From CAJXMH01 sp040220135 (GTDB lineage: Bacteria > Bacteroidota > Bacteroidia > Flavobacteriales_E > Vicingaceae): a stretch of DNA of 64,000 nt. Each line of letters opens with the position of its first letter. The first letter of the stretch is position 1. Below the pieces are notes generated by a model, which did not search any database, had not been told where the DNA came from, and saw only the letters and a list, made by a program, of their open reading frames with translations. A program made the position numbers and the translations under genes. Positions 9,297 to 18,070 of this stretch are shown piece by piece. The stretch is taken from NCBI GenBank assembly GCA_040220135.1, contig JAVJTT010000026.1, forward strand, positions 124,001 through 188,000, in the 5' to 3' direction.

Positions 9297-10163
9297 ATGA
9301 AAAAGAATAGTATTTATCTATTTGTGTTGTTTTTCGCTATGACCTTTGCAATGGAAGCCGATGCCCAACTGTCAGATAGAATCAACAACCCAAGTACAAT
9401 CAAAGCCGGAGCTCGGCCGGTTGCCGGTAATTTTGGTTTTTATTTGGGCTTAGAACTAGATCAGTTTGGTGATTTATTTGACCAAGCCACAGAGGTAGAG
9501 GATGCTATTCCTTTAATTAATGTAAGGTATTACCTACGCGATGACTTAGTAGTACGAGCGGGAATTTCCATCTGGAAAAGGTCGAGAACTTTAGAAGGGG
9601 AAATTGATACGAGCACTGTGCTCAATGATCCTTTTTTAAATGGAGGCCAAGGCTTTGGCGCAACCTACGAACACAAAGAAGTGGATGCCTATACGCTTAT
9701 ACACTTAGGAGCTGAAAAGCACTTTAAGGCCTCTAACCTTTTAGATGGTTATGTTGGTGCAAGCATACCCTTGGGTTATACCAGAGGGGCACTTTATACC
9801 AATAATAATGGAGTGGATGGTTCAGCAGATTACCAAAAAGTAACGACCACCAGATTTAGTTTTGTTTACGGTGCCGAGCTTTTCGTGGGTGCTAATGCAT
9901 TTGTAGCAGATCTACCATTGGCGATTGGCGTTGAGTTGGGGATTAGAAGCTTAGGTGTGCGAGGAGATAAGTTTAAAACCGAGTATGAAGGGTCTACCGG
10001 AGGCTTGTCCTATTCAGGAGAATACTTTACCAATAACCTTGATGACCTTGATAACCAAACAGTGCAAGCGCAAGCTGATAACATTAGATTCTCTTCCTTG
10101 AAAGCAAGAAGCTTTGATACAGAATCGATGATCAGATTTACATTAAATTATTACTTTAAATAA
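9297..10163 (+). CDS. Predicted outer-membrane beta-barrel protein
   Basis: A 288-residue protein with a signal peptide (MKKNSIYLF..., cleavage near residue 23 after 'ADA'). Alternating polar/aromatic beta strands run to the very end, with a C-terminal LNYYFK typical of outer-membrane barrels. No named family was recognised. The next gene, a small lipoprotein, begins 7 bp downstream, so the two probably form one envelope unit ending at the terminator at 10651. Confidence 0.7.
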   Translation: MKKNSIYLFVLFFAMTFAMEADAQLSDRINNPSTIKAGARPVAGNFGFYLGLELDQFGDLFDQATEVEDAIPLINVRYYLRDDLVVRAGISIWKRSRTLEGEIDTSTVLNDPFLNGGQGFGATYEHKEVDAYTLIHLGAEKHFKASNLLDGYVGASIPLGYTRGALYTNNNGVDGSADYQKVTTTRFSFVYGAELFVGANAFVADLPLAIGVELGIRSLGVRGDKFKTEYEGSTGGLSYSGEYFTNNLDDLDNQTVQAQADNIRFSSLKARSFDTESMIRFTLNYYFK

Positions 10164-10170
10164 TAGCAAC

Positions 10171-10620
10171 ATGACGAAAAAGATATATTCATTTTTGGCG
10201 TTCGCAACAATGTTCGTGGTCTTATCATCGTGTAATGTAACAAATGTTGCCACCATGCGGTCGGGAACTACCATGCCAGATTTTGTTAGACTTGATGTAA
10301 CATTAGATGACTACGAATATTTAGGTGAAACTGAAATAGAGGTGGAATACCATAAATACTTTGGCTTATTTAATTACTTAAATAGTATAAATGGAGAGGC
10401 GGTATCTAGACGAAATAGAAACTTTGTTTTATTATCTGGTCGGTCGCCCATCAGATTGCAACCTTCATTACTTAATCGAGCCCTAATCAAAGCTTACACT
10501 GCTTATCCGGATGCGGATTTTTTAATGCCAACCATGACAACTATGGAAACGCAGCAGCTATTTTTAGGCAGAAAAGTAAAGGCAACGGCCAAGATAAAAT
10601 CATATAAAATTAAAAAGTAG
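10171..10620 (+). CDS. Small lipoprotein of unknown function
   Basis: A 149-residue protein with a signal peptide and a lipobox-like site (VLSSC, Cys at about 21). The mature part has no motif I recognise. The stretch around residues 95-125 (LLNRALIKAYTAYPDADFLMPTM) resembles small Bacteroidota lipoproteins that carry a conserved Ala-rich helix followed by a 'DxLxxP' strand. It is cotranscribed with the preceding barrel protein and is followed by a strong terminator. Confidence 0.65.
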   Translation: MTKKIYSFLAFATMFVVLSSCNVTNVATMRSGTTMPDFVRLDVTLDDYEYLGETEIEVEYHKYFGLFNYLNSINGEAVSRRNRNFVLLSGRSPIRLQPSLLNRALIKAYTAYPDADFLMPTMTTMETQQLFLGRKVKATAKIKSYKIKK

Positions 10621-10650
10621 AGCGCTTTAAGCCCTTTTTCTAGAAATAGA

Positions 10651-10679
10651 AAGTGCCACCTTGATGGCACTTTTTTTTT
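10651..10679 (+). terminator. Intrinsic terminator
   Basis: An 8-bp stem, AAGTGCCA/TGGCACTT, with a 6-nt loop followed by a run of nine T, ends the barrel/lipoprotein unit 30 bp after the stop codon. Confidence 0.9.
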
Positions 10680-10686
10680 ACCTTTG
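10679..10686 (+). promoter_or_regulatory. -7 promoter element of the caspase/SpoIIE cluster
   Basis: TACCTTTG fits TAnnTTTG and lies 22 bp before the ATG at 10709, directly abutting the upstream terminator's T-run. No clear -33 TTTG is visible because that position falls in the terminator hairpin. Confidence 0.45.
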
Positions 10687-10708
10687 AGTTCATTACAAAC
10701 GATTAATA

Positions 10709-11512
10709 ATGATGACTTTCCGACAATTTGCGCTATTCTCTGTTATCCTACTTTTAGTGTTTTCATGTCGTGACGACGACGAAGAGGAGAATTTTGGTAT
10801 TAGCATCAAACCCGTTGACAACTACATAGTAAGGGAAAGAGGGGGCTCCGTTGGTTTTACCGTAAGTATACAGTCGGTAGAAAATTTAAGTCGCTATCGG
10901 ATTACGGAATCGATCAACAATCAGTCGACTAACACTATAAAAGAGGAGTCAATTAGTGGAAGGGTTTACTCTGATTGGTTTGACTATACCGTACCTGATA
11001 CCTTAGGCTATGGGAATCATGCCATAAAAATCATTTTTTCAACCCTTGATGCTGGAGGCAAAGAAATGCAACGAGCTAAAATTATTCGGGTAAATGTGCC
11101 GGATCGAACCTTAACAGAGTATGGGGGGAATACCATGTATTCGAGTATTAGTGCTGAGTATGATGCTTTCAACTTGCTTAAAGGCATGCCTTTGTATAGT
11201 TCAGATAGCGAGGCTCATGTTATTGACATGACGAGGTCAAATCCAGGCGATACCTTAAGTAAAAGTTGGTCTTCTCCCAATCCGGAAATCAAATTTGTTC
11301 GGTTCAACAACTTCGACTATGGAAATGCTACTGATCAGTCAGTTAAAACAGCTTACGAAGCAGGGGTGAAAAAATTTACCATTACAAACCTAAAAGCAGA
11401 TGATATACTACTTTCTAAAATAGGTGATCGCTATGTGGCCGTGAGGTTAATTTATGTTATGGATGAAGCCGGGAAATTGAATGACAGGTATATTTTCAGT
11501 ATAAAAAGATAA
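10709..11512 (+). CDS. Lipoprotein of unknown function
   Basis: A 267-residue predicted lipoprotein: signal peptide, then a lipobox (VFSC, Cys at 20) followed by an acidic stretch RDDDEEE, a tail that often marks surface-directed Bacteroidota lipoproteins. The mature protein looks all-beta, with an Ig-like pattern around residues 35-135. No enzymatic motif was seen. Two ATGs are adjacent (10709 and 10712). It precedes the caspase-like gene by 14 bp and may be a cofactor or sensor of the same unit. Confidence 0.65.
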   Translation: MMTFRQFALFSVILLLVFSCRDDDEEENFGISIKPVDNYIVRERGGSVGFTVSIQSVENLSRYRITESINNQSTNTIKEESISGRVYSDWFDYTVPDTLGYGNHAIKIIFSTLDAGGKEMQRAKIIRVNVPDRTLTEYGGNTMYSSISAEYDAFNLLKGMPLYSSDSEAHVIDMTRSNPGDTLSKSWSSPNPEIKFVRFNNFDYGNATDQSVKTAYEAGVKKFTITNLKADDILLSKIGDRYVAVRLIYVMDEAGKLNDRYIFSIKR

Positions 11513-11526
11513 AGTAGTTGGACAGT

Positions 11527-13599
11527 ATGAAAAGGCAAGTGCAAAAAAATTTACTTCTGGTATTACTTTCCATTGTTTCATATTCAGTGCAGTCACAGAA
11601 ACTATTGGAAGTAGCTTCAAAAAAGGAGTTTAATAACAAATATGACAATCATATTAATGCAGCAACTCTTACTTCAGATGGCTTTCATTTGGTTGTTGGG
11701 TACACTTTAAATAAAAGCGCAGGCGGAAAAGACATTTGGGTGGCGAAGCTAAATATTAACGGAGACCTTATTTGGGAGAAAAACTTTGGAGATATTAATA
11801 ATGATGAAGGAACAGCCGTGGTTGAAACCATGAAAGGAGATTATGCGGTGGTTGGTCATTCGGTAAACTCCTCTTCCGGTTATACGGAAGGCTGGTTTTT
11901 AAAACTAAGCAGCAGCGGTGAGCTTTTGAACAAGTCAGTGCTCAAGATCTCATCCTACATGAAGCTCAACGATATTAAAAACTTAGATAAGAGAAGCTTT
12001 GCCGTATGTGGAGTTAAAAAAGAAAGCGGAATTGACGACAATAACTTTAGCATTATGAAGCTAAGTTCAAATGGTTCTAAGCTGTGGCAACAAGAGTTTG
12101 GCGAAAAATACTTTACTGATGAAGCGCTTTGTTTGCATGTTACTGAGCAAAAAGAAATAATAGCCGCGGGTTATACTACATTGCCTTCCAAAGAGAGAAA
12201 AATATTATTGGTTAAAGTAGATGCTTACGGTAGAACGCTATTTGAAGAAAAAATTGGAGATGAAGGCATGAATGCCATTACTTCGATAGATGTAACGCCC
12301 GACAACAAGATTATTCTAGCGGGTTATTCTTCTGTTAATTCGGAAGGCGAAGAAGATGCCTTGGTGATCATTTTTGATCGATACAAAAAGGTTATTTCAC
12401 AAAAATCTTTCGGCAAAGCCTCTGCAGATAAGCTAAATGCATTTAAAGCATACAAAGGTGGGTATTTGGCTATTGGAACCTCGAATTCACTCAGAGAAAG
12501 TAAGTCGACTTTGTATATTTCTAAATTAGATAGAGACCTAGAGGTTGAATGGGAGAGGGCTTATACTCCTGAAGGAAGCTCTTATGGGTCGGACCTTATA
12601 ATTAATTACGATGGCTTTACAGTTTTTGGCTCAAAAGGGCAAGACGGTGTGCAGAATGCATTAATCATTAATTACAAAGACAATAGCGAAGCCCTTCTAA
12701 GTGGAATTGAAGGAGAAGAGGCAAAAGCGGATTCACTCAAAAAATATGCTGTTGAAAATGGTATGAGCTTATTGGAAAATGTCTACCAAGAGGAATTTGC
12801 GGATCAAACATTTAGAGGACATGGAGACCCTTTAAAAGGCCTCAATGTTTCCAGAACTTTAGATGACTTAAAGGTAGGCAATTACTTTGCACTGATTATT
12901 GGAATTGACAAGTATAGTGGGACTTGGCGACCTTTAAACAATGCCGTTAATGATGCTAAGGCAGTAGAGGCAATTCTTAAATCAAAATATAAATTTAATC
13001 AGTTCAAAACCCTCTACAATGAAAAAGCTAACCGCACCAACATTATTTCTTCACTAGAGTGGTTGGTAGAAAATGTGAAGGAAGATGACAATGTGTTCAT
13101 CTATTATTCTGGGCATGGCGAATTTAAAAAAGAACTAAACAAAGGTTATTGGGTCCCTTACGGAGCAACTACCCCCTCCACAAGTGAATACATTTCAAAC
13201 AGTACTATTCAAACTTTTATTAAAGGCATTCAATCTAACCATACCTTATTGGTGGCAGATGCTTGTTTTAGTGGCGATATATTTAGAGGAAATACCATGT
13301 CGGTACCCTTTGAAGATTCTCCTAAATACTACAAAAAGGTTCATCGATTAAAGTCTAGGCAAGCCATGACCTCTGGTGGCCTTGAGCCAGTGATGGATGG
13401 CGGTAAAGACGGGCATTCGGTTTTTGCCTACTACTTACTTAAAGCATTAAATGAGAATAAATCTGACATGCTGGATGCCAGTCAAATTTTTCAAAAGCTA
13501 AAAATTCCCGTCTACAATAACTCAGACCAGTCGCCTGATTTTAAGCCTATAAGTAAATCAGGAGACGAAGGAGGCCAGTTTATATTTATGAAAAAATAA
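11527..13599 (+). CDS. Secreted beta-propeller/caspase-like (C14) protease
   Basis: A 690-residue protein starting at the ATG at 11527; an in-frame TTG lies three codons up. A signal peptide (to about residue 24) is followed by a region to about 390 with repeated units of the form 'D-W-V/L-K-L...G...W...FG...D', suggesting a beta-propeller. The C-terminal third is a caspase/metacaspase domain (about 455-660). Its catalytic dyad appears intact: H530 in YYSGHGE and C580 in DACFSG. It should act as a periplasmic or exported protease or scaffold. It directly abuts the SpoIIE sensor gene (ATG 15 bp after the stop). Substrate unknown. Confidence 0.85.
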   Translation: MKRQVQKNLLLVLLSIVSYSVQSQKLLEVASKKEFNNKYDNHINAATLTSDGFHLVVGYTLNKSAGGKDIWVAKLNINGDLIWEKNFGDINNDEGTAVVETMKGDYAVVGHSVNSSSGYTEGWFLKLSSSGELLNKSVLKISSYMKLNDIKNLDKRSFAVCGVKKESGIDDNNFSIMKLSSNGSKLWQQEFGEKYFTDEALCLHVTEQKEIIAAGYTTLPSKERKILLVKVDAYGRTLFEEKIGDEGMNAITSIDVTPDNKIILAGYSSVNSEGEEDALVIIFDRYKKVISQKSFGKASADKLNAFKAYKGGYLAIGTSNSLRESKSTLYISKLDRDLEVEWERAYTPEGSSYGSDLIINYDGFTVFGSKGQDGVQNALIINYKDNSEALLSGIEGEEAKADSLKKYAVENGMSLLENVYQEEFADQTFRGHGDPLKGLNVSRTLDDLKVGNYFALIIGIDKYSGTWRPLNNAVNDAKAVEAILKSKYKFNQFKTLYNEKANRTNIISSLEWLVENVKEDDNVFIYYSGHGEFKKELNKGYWVPYGATTPSTSEYISNSTIQTFIKGIQSNHTLLVADACFSGDIFRGNTMSVPFEDSPKYYKKVHRLKSRQAMTSGGLEPVMDGGKDGHSVFAYYLLKALNENKSDMLDASQIFQKLKIPVYNNSDQSPDFKPISKSGDEGGQFIFMKK

Positions 13600-13614
13600 T
13601 TGTCACTTGTCTCA

Positions 13615-16600
13615 ATGAACATTCGAAGCTACCTCATTATCCTTCTTTTATTATGTTCAGTTGAGACCTATCCTCAAAGGAACAACTTCAGCAATTACAC
13701 TGTTAGAAGCGGTTTACCACAGAATACGGTCTATAAAATATTTCAAGACTCTAGAGGCTATCTCTGGTTTGGAACCGATGGAGGGGGGCTTTCAAAATTT
13801 GATGGAAGAAAACACACTTATTTTAACAAGAAAGATGGTCTTGCCAGCAATGTGGTTCGGGATATTATTGAAGATAGAGCCGGAAATTTATGGTTTGCCA
13901 CCAATGAAGGAGTGAGTGTTTTCAATGGGGCTGAATTTCAAGCCATTTCGAAGGAAGAGGGCCTTATTAGCAATACCATTGTTAAACTTTTTGAAGATTC
14001 AAAAGGAAGAGTGTGGGTTGGATCGACTGGTGGCGGTTTAAGCTTAATTTCACTGGAAGACAGCTTAAGTATTAAGAATTTTGGCCCTGAAGATGGGCTA
14101 TCGAGTTCCAATGTATTAACCATACTAGAGGATCAACTAAATCGGATTTGGCTAGGCTTTATTGGTGGCCCACCGCAGACCATTGCGCTAAAAAACAATG
14201 AATTGAGTGTACAAGATGTTCCTTCATCATTTAACTACGACCTCAATGCAATTTATTGCGGAGCAGTTGATGAAGCGGGAAACATTTGGCTAGGCTCTAT
14301 TCAAAATGGGGTGTTTAAGTTTGAAGACATAGACCTAAATAATTCTCCAACCATTGTTAACTATAGCATCTTAAATGGCTTAAAAGACAATTACATTCTG
14401 GATATTGTTCCTGCTGATACGCTTGTTTGGATTGCCACCAATAACGGAGGTCTTCAGTATTTGAAGAATAATAAGGTAAACCATTTCACCACCAAAGATG
14501 GGTTATTGGGAAATCAGATTCTGGAATTGTTTTCCGATCGAGAAGGCAATCTTTGGATTAGCTGTATGGGTGAAGGAATTCAAAAGTTAAATGGCTTTGA
14601 ATTCTCTCATTTTTCAACATCCGATGGCTTAATTAGCGACCAAATAAGCTACATCGGCAAAAGAAAGGGAGACTCTTCTCTTTGGGTTGCCAGCTATGAC
14701 AATGGTTTGCAAAACATTAAAATCAAAAACAACATAATAACAAGCGAGCAGCATATACTTAATGAGGATCAGCTATATAATTCAATCAAATCGTTTGACT
14801 TTGATCAAAACAACAACCTTTGGATCGGGACTCAAAATGGCTTAGTAGTTTGGAACAAAGACATACTAGCTACGGTAGGTACAGAAAGAATAGCTGGAGA
14901 AAAGATCAATTCCGTTTTATGTGCTACTTCGGGTTGGGTGTGGATAGGAACCAGTAGTGGACTCTCTTTTTACAATGGCGAATACGGAGTGTTTCGAGAA
15001 GAAGATGGTTTTATAAATAACGAAATACAAACCATTATTGAGGCTTCTGATGAAACCATTTGGATTGGCACACTTGGCGGTTTGGCTAGCTACAAAGACG
15101 GCATTATGGTTACTTACGATGAGCTTGAAGGCTTAAGCAACCTAAGGGTGCACTCTTTAGAAGAAGCCACCAATGGCCATATTTACATTGGAACTTATGG
15201 CGGCGGAATTTTTACCCTTGACCCTACCAAAGACTCTGCTCAAATTAGTCCTTTATCGACGGCAGATCAATTAACGTCCGGAAACATCTATTCCCTCACT
15301 TTTATGAATGACAGCACCTTAATGGTCGGCACAGATCGGGGAGCAGATAAAATAACCTTTAAAGAAGACTATTCCGTGAAAAAGATCCATCGCTACAATG
15401 AGCATAATGGATTTTTAGCCATAGAAAACAACATCAATGCGATTTATCACGATACACTTAACCAAGCAATACTTTTTGGTACAGTAAATGGTTTAACCCA
15501 ATACAAACCGGCTTTAGAGGCTAAGAATAATAGTCAGCCCCAAATTCTTCTGGAAGAAATCAAATTGTTTAACCAAAAGGTAAATTGGGAAAATTATGGC
15601 CCAACGGATAGTATCCGTTTGCCTGTCAACCTAGAATTACCTCATGATCAAAACTTTATTTCTTTTTCGTTTAGTACCATTTACTTTACCAATCCTCATG
15701 ATATTCACTATCGGTATAAACTGAGCGGACTGAATGAAACCTGGTTTGAAACAAAGAGCAGCGAAATTGTTTTCCAGGGCTTAGAGCCGGCTAGTTATGT
15801 GTTAGAAGTACAATCTATTTCTGAGAACGGAAAAAGGAGTAATCCATATCAATTTTCTTTTGTGATCACTCCTCCCTTTTATAAAACATGGTGGTTTTAC
15901 ACTGCCTGTGTGGTTTTTATAGTGATTTGCATTGTGGTCTTTATTCAGCTAAATCTGCGACGATTGAAACGCGAAAAGATCGTTTTGGAAAATACGGTGA
16001 AAGAAAGAACAAAGGAAATTGTTGAGCAAAAAGACATTATCGAGGAAAAGAACCAGGAAATTATGGACAGTATTACTTATGCCAAAGGAATACAAAAAGC
16101 CATTTTGCCTGATGATTACAAGCTCAACGACTATTTTGATGACTTTTTGGTGCTCTTTAAGCCCAAAGACATTGTAAGTGGAGATTTCTATTGGGCCCAT
16201 AAAAAGGAGGGCAAATATTACTTTATGGCTGCTGACTGCACCGGACATGGAGTGCCCGGAGCTATTATGAGTGTAATTGGTCACACCTGTTTAGAGTCTA
16301 CTTTAAAGCACCCTGAAGAACTCAGTGCCGGAGCCTTTTTAGACCTCTTAACTCAAAATGTACTCGATATTTTACTGCAGTCAAAAGAACACAGCGTGAA
16401 AGATGGAATGGATGTGGGGCTGTGTATTTACGATCCGGAATCTTCTAGCCTGCAATATGCCGGGGCTAATAATCCGCTTTATTTGATTAGAAAGGCGGAG
16501 AGTGGTTTCAGTGAAAGTTTAAAAGAAGAACAATTGGCCCTTTCAAACGAAGAGTTTAATCTTTTCGAGTTTAAAGCAAATAAACAACCCATTGGAGATT

Positions 16601-16884
16601 ATGAGCATCGGTCTAGCTTTGATACACATACCATTCAAATAGAATCAGGAGATACTCTTTATGTGTTCAGTGATGGCTTTCCTGACCAATTTGGCGGCCC
16701 TAAAGGGAAGAAATACAAGTACAAACCCTTTAAACGCTTTTTGTTGCATATTCAAAATGAAAAGTTGCAAAAGCAAGAGGAATGCTTAGAGCAAGAAATT
16801 GAGCACTGGATGCATCCCACTGAAACCGGCGAGAATCACGAACAAATCGATGATATCTTAATTTTTGGCCTTCGCTTTAAATAA
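13615..16884 (+). CDS. Two-component-regulator-propeller sensor with SpoIIE-type phosphatase
   Basis: A 1089-residue transmembrane protein. Order: signal peptide (to about 25); two periplasmic seven-bladed Reg_prop-type propellers (about 30-650, many repeats of 'G-L-x-x-N...LWxGT..GG'); a Y_Y_Y-like Ig domain (about 670-755); one transmembrane helix (about 760-780); a coiled coil (about 782-825); and a cytoplasmic SpoIIE/PP2C phosphatase. Metal-binding aspartates are visible as D857 (SGDFYWA), D874 (AADCTGHG) and D1020 (SDGFPDQ). It would couple an external signal to dephosphorylation of a cytoplasmic partner such as an anti-anti-sigma protein; none is encoded nearby. The ATG at 13615 is preferred over a TTG at 13600. 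Confidence 0.88.
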   Translation: MNIRSYLIILLLLCSVETYPQRNNFSNYTVRSGLPQNTVYKIFQDSRGYLWFGTDGGGLSKFDGRKHTYFNKKDGLASNVVRDIIEDRAGNLWFATNEGVSVFNGAEFQAISKEEGLISNTIVKLFEDSKGRVWVGSTGGGLSLISLEDSLSIKNFGPEDGLSSSNVLTILEDQLNRIWLGFIGGPPQTIALKNNELSVQDVPSSFNYDLNAIYCGAVDEAGNIWLGSIQNGVFKFEDIDLNNSPTIVNYSILNGLKDNYILDIVPADTLVWIATNNGGLQYLKNNKVNHFTTKDGLLGNQILELFSDREGNLWISCMGEGIQKLNGFEFSHFSTSDGLISDQISYIGKRKGDSSLWVASYDNGLQNIKIKNNIITSEQHILNEDQLYNSIKSFDFDQNNNLWIGTQNGLVVWNKDILATVGTERIAGEKINSVLCATSGWVWIGTSSGLSFYNGEYGVFREEDGFINNEIQTIIEASDETIWIGTLGGLASYKDGIMVTYDELEGLSNLRVHSLEEATNGHIYIGTYGGGIFTLDPTKDSAQISPLSTADQLTSGNIYSLTFMNDSTLMVGTDRGADKITFKEDYSVKKIHRYNEHNGFLAIENNINAIYHDTLNQAILFGTVNGLTQYKPALEAKNNSQPQILLEEIKLFNQKVNWENYGPTDSIRLPVNLELPHDQNFISFSFSTIYFTNPHDIHYRYKLSGLNETWFETKSSEIVFQGLEPASYVLEVQSISENGKRSNPYQFSFVITPPFYKTWWFYTACVVFIVICIVVFIQLNLRRLKREKIVLENTVKERTKEIVEQKDIIEEKNQEIMDSITYAKGIQKAILPDDYKLNDYFDDFLVLFKPKDIVSGDFYWAHKKEGKYYFMAADCTGHGVPGAIMSVIGHTCLESTLKHPEELSAGAFLDLLTQNVLDILLQSKEHSVKDGMDVGLCIYDPESSSLQYAGANNPLYLIRKAESGFSESLKEEQLALSNEEFNLFEFKANKQPIGDYEHRSSFDTHTIQIESGDTLYVFSDGFPDQFGGPKGKKYKYKPFKRFLLHIQNEKLQKQEECLEQEIEHWMHPTETGENHEQIDDILIFGLRFK

Positions 16885-17139
16885 GCCCTAATTTCCTAAC
16901 CTAACCTACTTGATTGGGCTAAGTCCCAACAAATCGAGGCATTTGGCAATCTTTTCGGTGCTGAAAAGCGCGACTTATTCACAAAAGCCCTGTTTAAAAA
17001 TGAATTTATTTTCGATTAAAAAGTGTTAATTGTCGCTGAAAAGCCTGAAAATACTGATAAAGTGTAAGGTGTTTTACCTAGTTGACTAGGGTATTTAACG
17101 TAAATTTATCGCTATATTCAGTCTAAATTAGACTGCTTT
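16885..17139. other. Long intergenic gap with a palindromic site
   Basis: No ORF of note in the 328 bp between the SpoIIE gene and the next gene. The gap holds a small hairpin (CCTAGT/ACTAGG near 17077-17092) and, at 17119-17135, a perfect palindrome CAGTCTAA-A-TTAGACTG that runs into a T-tract and into the downstream promoter. Confidence 0.5.
17119..17135. promoter_or_regulatory. Perfect inverted repeat, possible operator or terminator
   Basis: Two 8-bp arms, CAGTCTAA and TTAGACTG, flank a single A, followed by CTTTTTT. Read as RNA it could be a weak terminator (6-bp stem, 5-nt loop). As DNA it is a dyad immediately upstream of, and touching, the -33 element of the next gene. Confidence 0.45.
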
Positions 17140-17172
17140 TTTGGTTACGAATGAAAATTTTTTCTACGTTTG
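17140..17172 (+). promoter_or_regulatory. Promoter of the 252-aa secreted protein gene
   Basis: TTTG (17140-17143) and TACGTTTG (17165-17172), spaced 21 nt, fit the Bacteroidota consensus. The leader to the ATG at 17213 is about 35 nt and A-rich (AAACATTAAAA), as in highly expressed genes of this phylum. Confidence 0.65.
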
Positions 17173-17212
17173 CCTCAAGTTTAATCAAAAACGATAACCA
17201 AAAACATTAAAA

Positions 17213-17971
17213 ATGAAAAAGAAAGTATTATTAATCGCAGCTTTATTTACAGCTGGATTCTCATTTGCACAAGATCAAATGACATCGAAAAAAGGTACGC
17301 CAATTCTTCCAGAAGCTGGAGATTACGCAATCAGTTTTGATGCAGCTCCATTAACTTCATACATGGGTAACCTTATGAATGGCACTACAGGAAATAATTT
17401 AGGGGCATTTAACTTAAGCAATGCTGCTGACCCTTTAGTTTTAACAGGGAAGTATTTCACAGATGCTAACACCGCCTACAGAGGTATGTTGAGATTAGGT
17501 TTCGGTTCGAATACCGCAACTAGTAACAATGTTGACGGTACTGGATTCAGCGGTGAAACAACTACAAATAACACTAATATTGCAATTGGTGGTGGTTTAG
17601 AATTCCGTAGAGGAAAAGGAAGATTGCAAGGAGTTTATGGCCCAATGGCTATGATTTCTTTAACTGGAGGAGGGCAAGAGTTCTCTTATGATTCTACTTT
17701 AACTGTCACAGGCCCAAGAGTAACTGAAAGAACTAATGGTTCTTCTTTTGGTTTAAACCTAGGTGGATTTGCAGGAGTAGAGTATTTCTTCGCTCCTAAA
17801 ATGTCTATTGGTGGTGAGGTAATGTGGACAATCAACATTGCCAGCAATGGGGCATCTGAAACTACTACGGAGACAACTAATGGTAGTACAACTGTTGAAG
17901 GTGGTGAAAGCTCAACGTTTGGTGTTGATACAAGACCAATGGGTAACATCAGTCTGAACTTCCACTTCTAA
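17213..17971 (+). CDS. Predicted secreted outer-membrane beta-barrel protein
   Basis: A 252-residue protein with a clean signal peptide (cleaved after 'SFA', about residue 19). The mature part alternates Gly/aromatic beta strands with Thr/Asn/Ser-rich loops and ends in ISLNFHF, the aromatic terminus of an outer-membrane barrel. Codon choice is noticeably richer in common A/T-ending codons than in neighbours, which together with the strong promoter and terminator suggests high expression. No family was recognised beyond porin-like barrels. Confidence 0.7.
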   Translation: MKKKVLLIAALFTAGFSFAQDQMTSKKGTPILPEAGDYAISFDAAPLTSYMGNLMNGTTGNNLGAFNLSNAADPLVLTGKYFTDANTAYRGMLRLGFGSNTATSNNVDGTGFSGETTTNNTNIAIGGGLEFRRGKGRLQGVYGPMAMISLTGGGQEFSYDSTLTVTGPRVTERTNGSSFGLNLGGFAGVEYFFAPKMSIGGEVMWTINIASNGASETTTETTNGSTTVEGGESSTFGVDTRPMGNISLNFHF

Positions 17972-17992
17972 GAAGTTGAAACAAGATAATTT

Positions 17993-18022
17993 AAAAACCC
18001 CGACTTAGGTCGGGGTTTTTTT
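17993..18022 (+). terminator. Intrinsic terminator
   Basis: Stem CCCCGAC/GTCGGGG, extended by A/T pairs, with a 4-nt loop and seven T, 22 bp after the stop of the preceding gene. Confidence 0.9.
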
Positions 18023-18058
18023 ATGCCCTAATGTGAAGTTTCAGCACGGGCAAAATGC

Positions 18059-18066
18059 TACTTTTG
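18059..18066 (+). promoter_or_regulatory. -7 element of glyS, near-leaderless start
   Basis: TACTTTTG ends only 4 nt before the glyS ATG at 18071. With the usual 4-6 nt from the -7 element to the transcription start, the mRNA would begin at or very near the A of the ATG. Confidence 0.6.
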
Positions 18067-18070
18067 CGGC

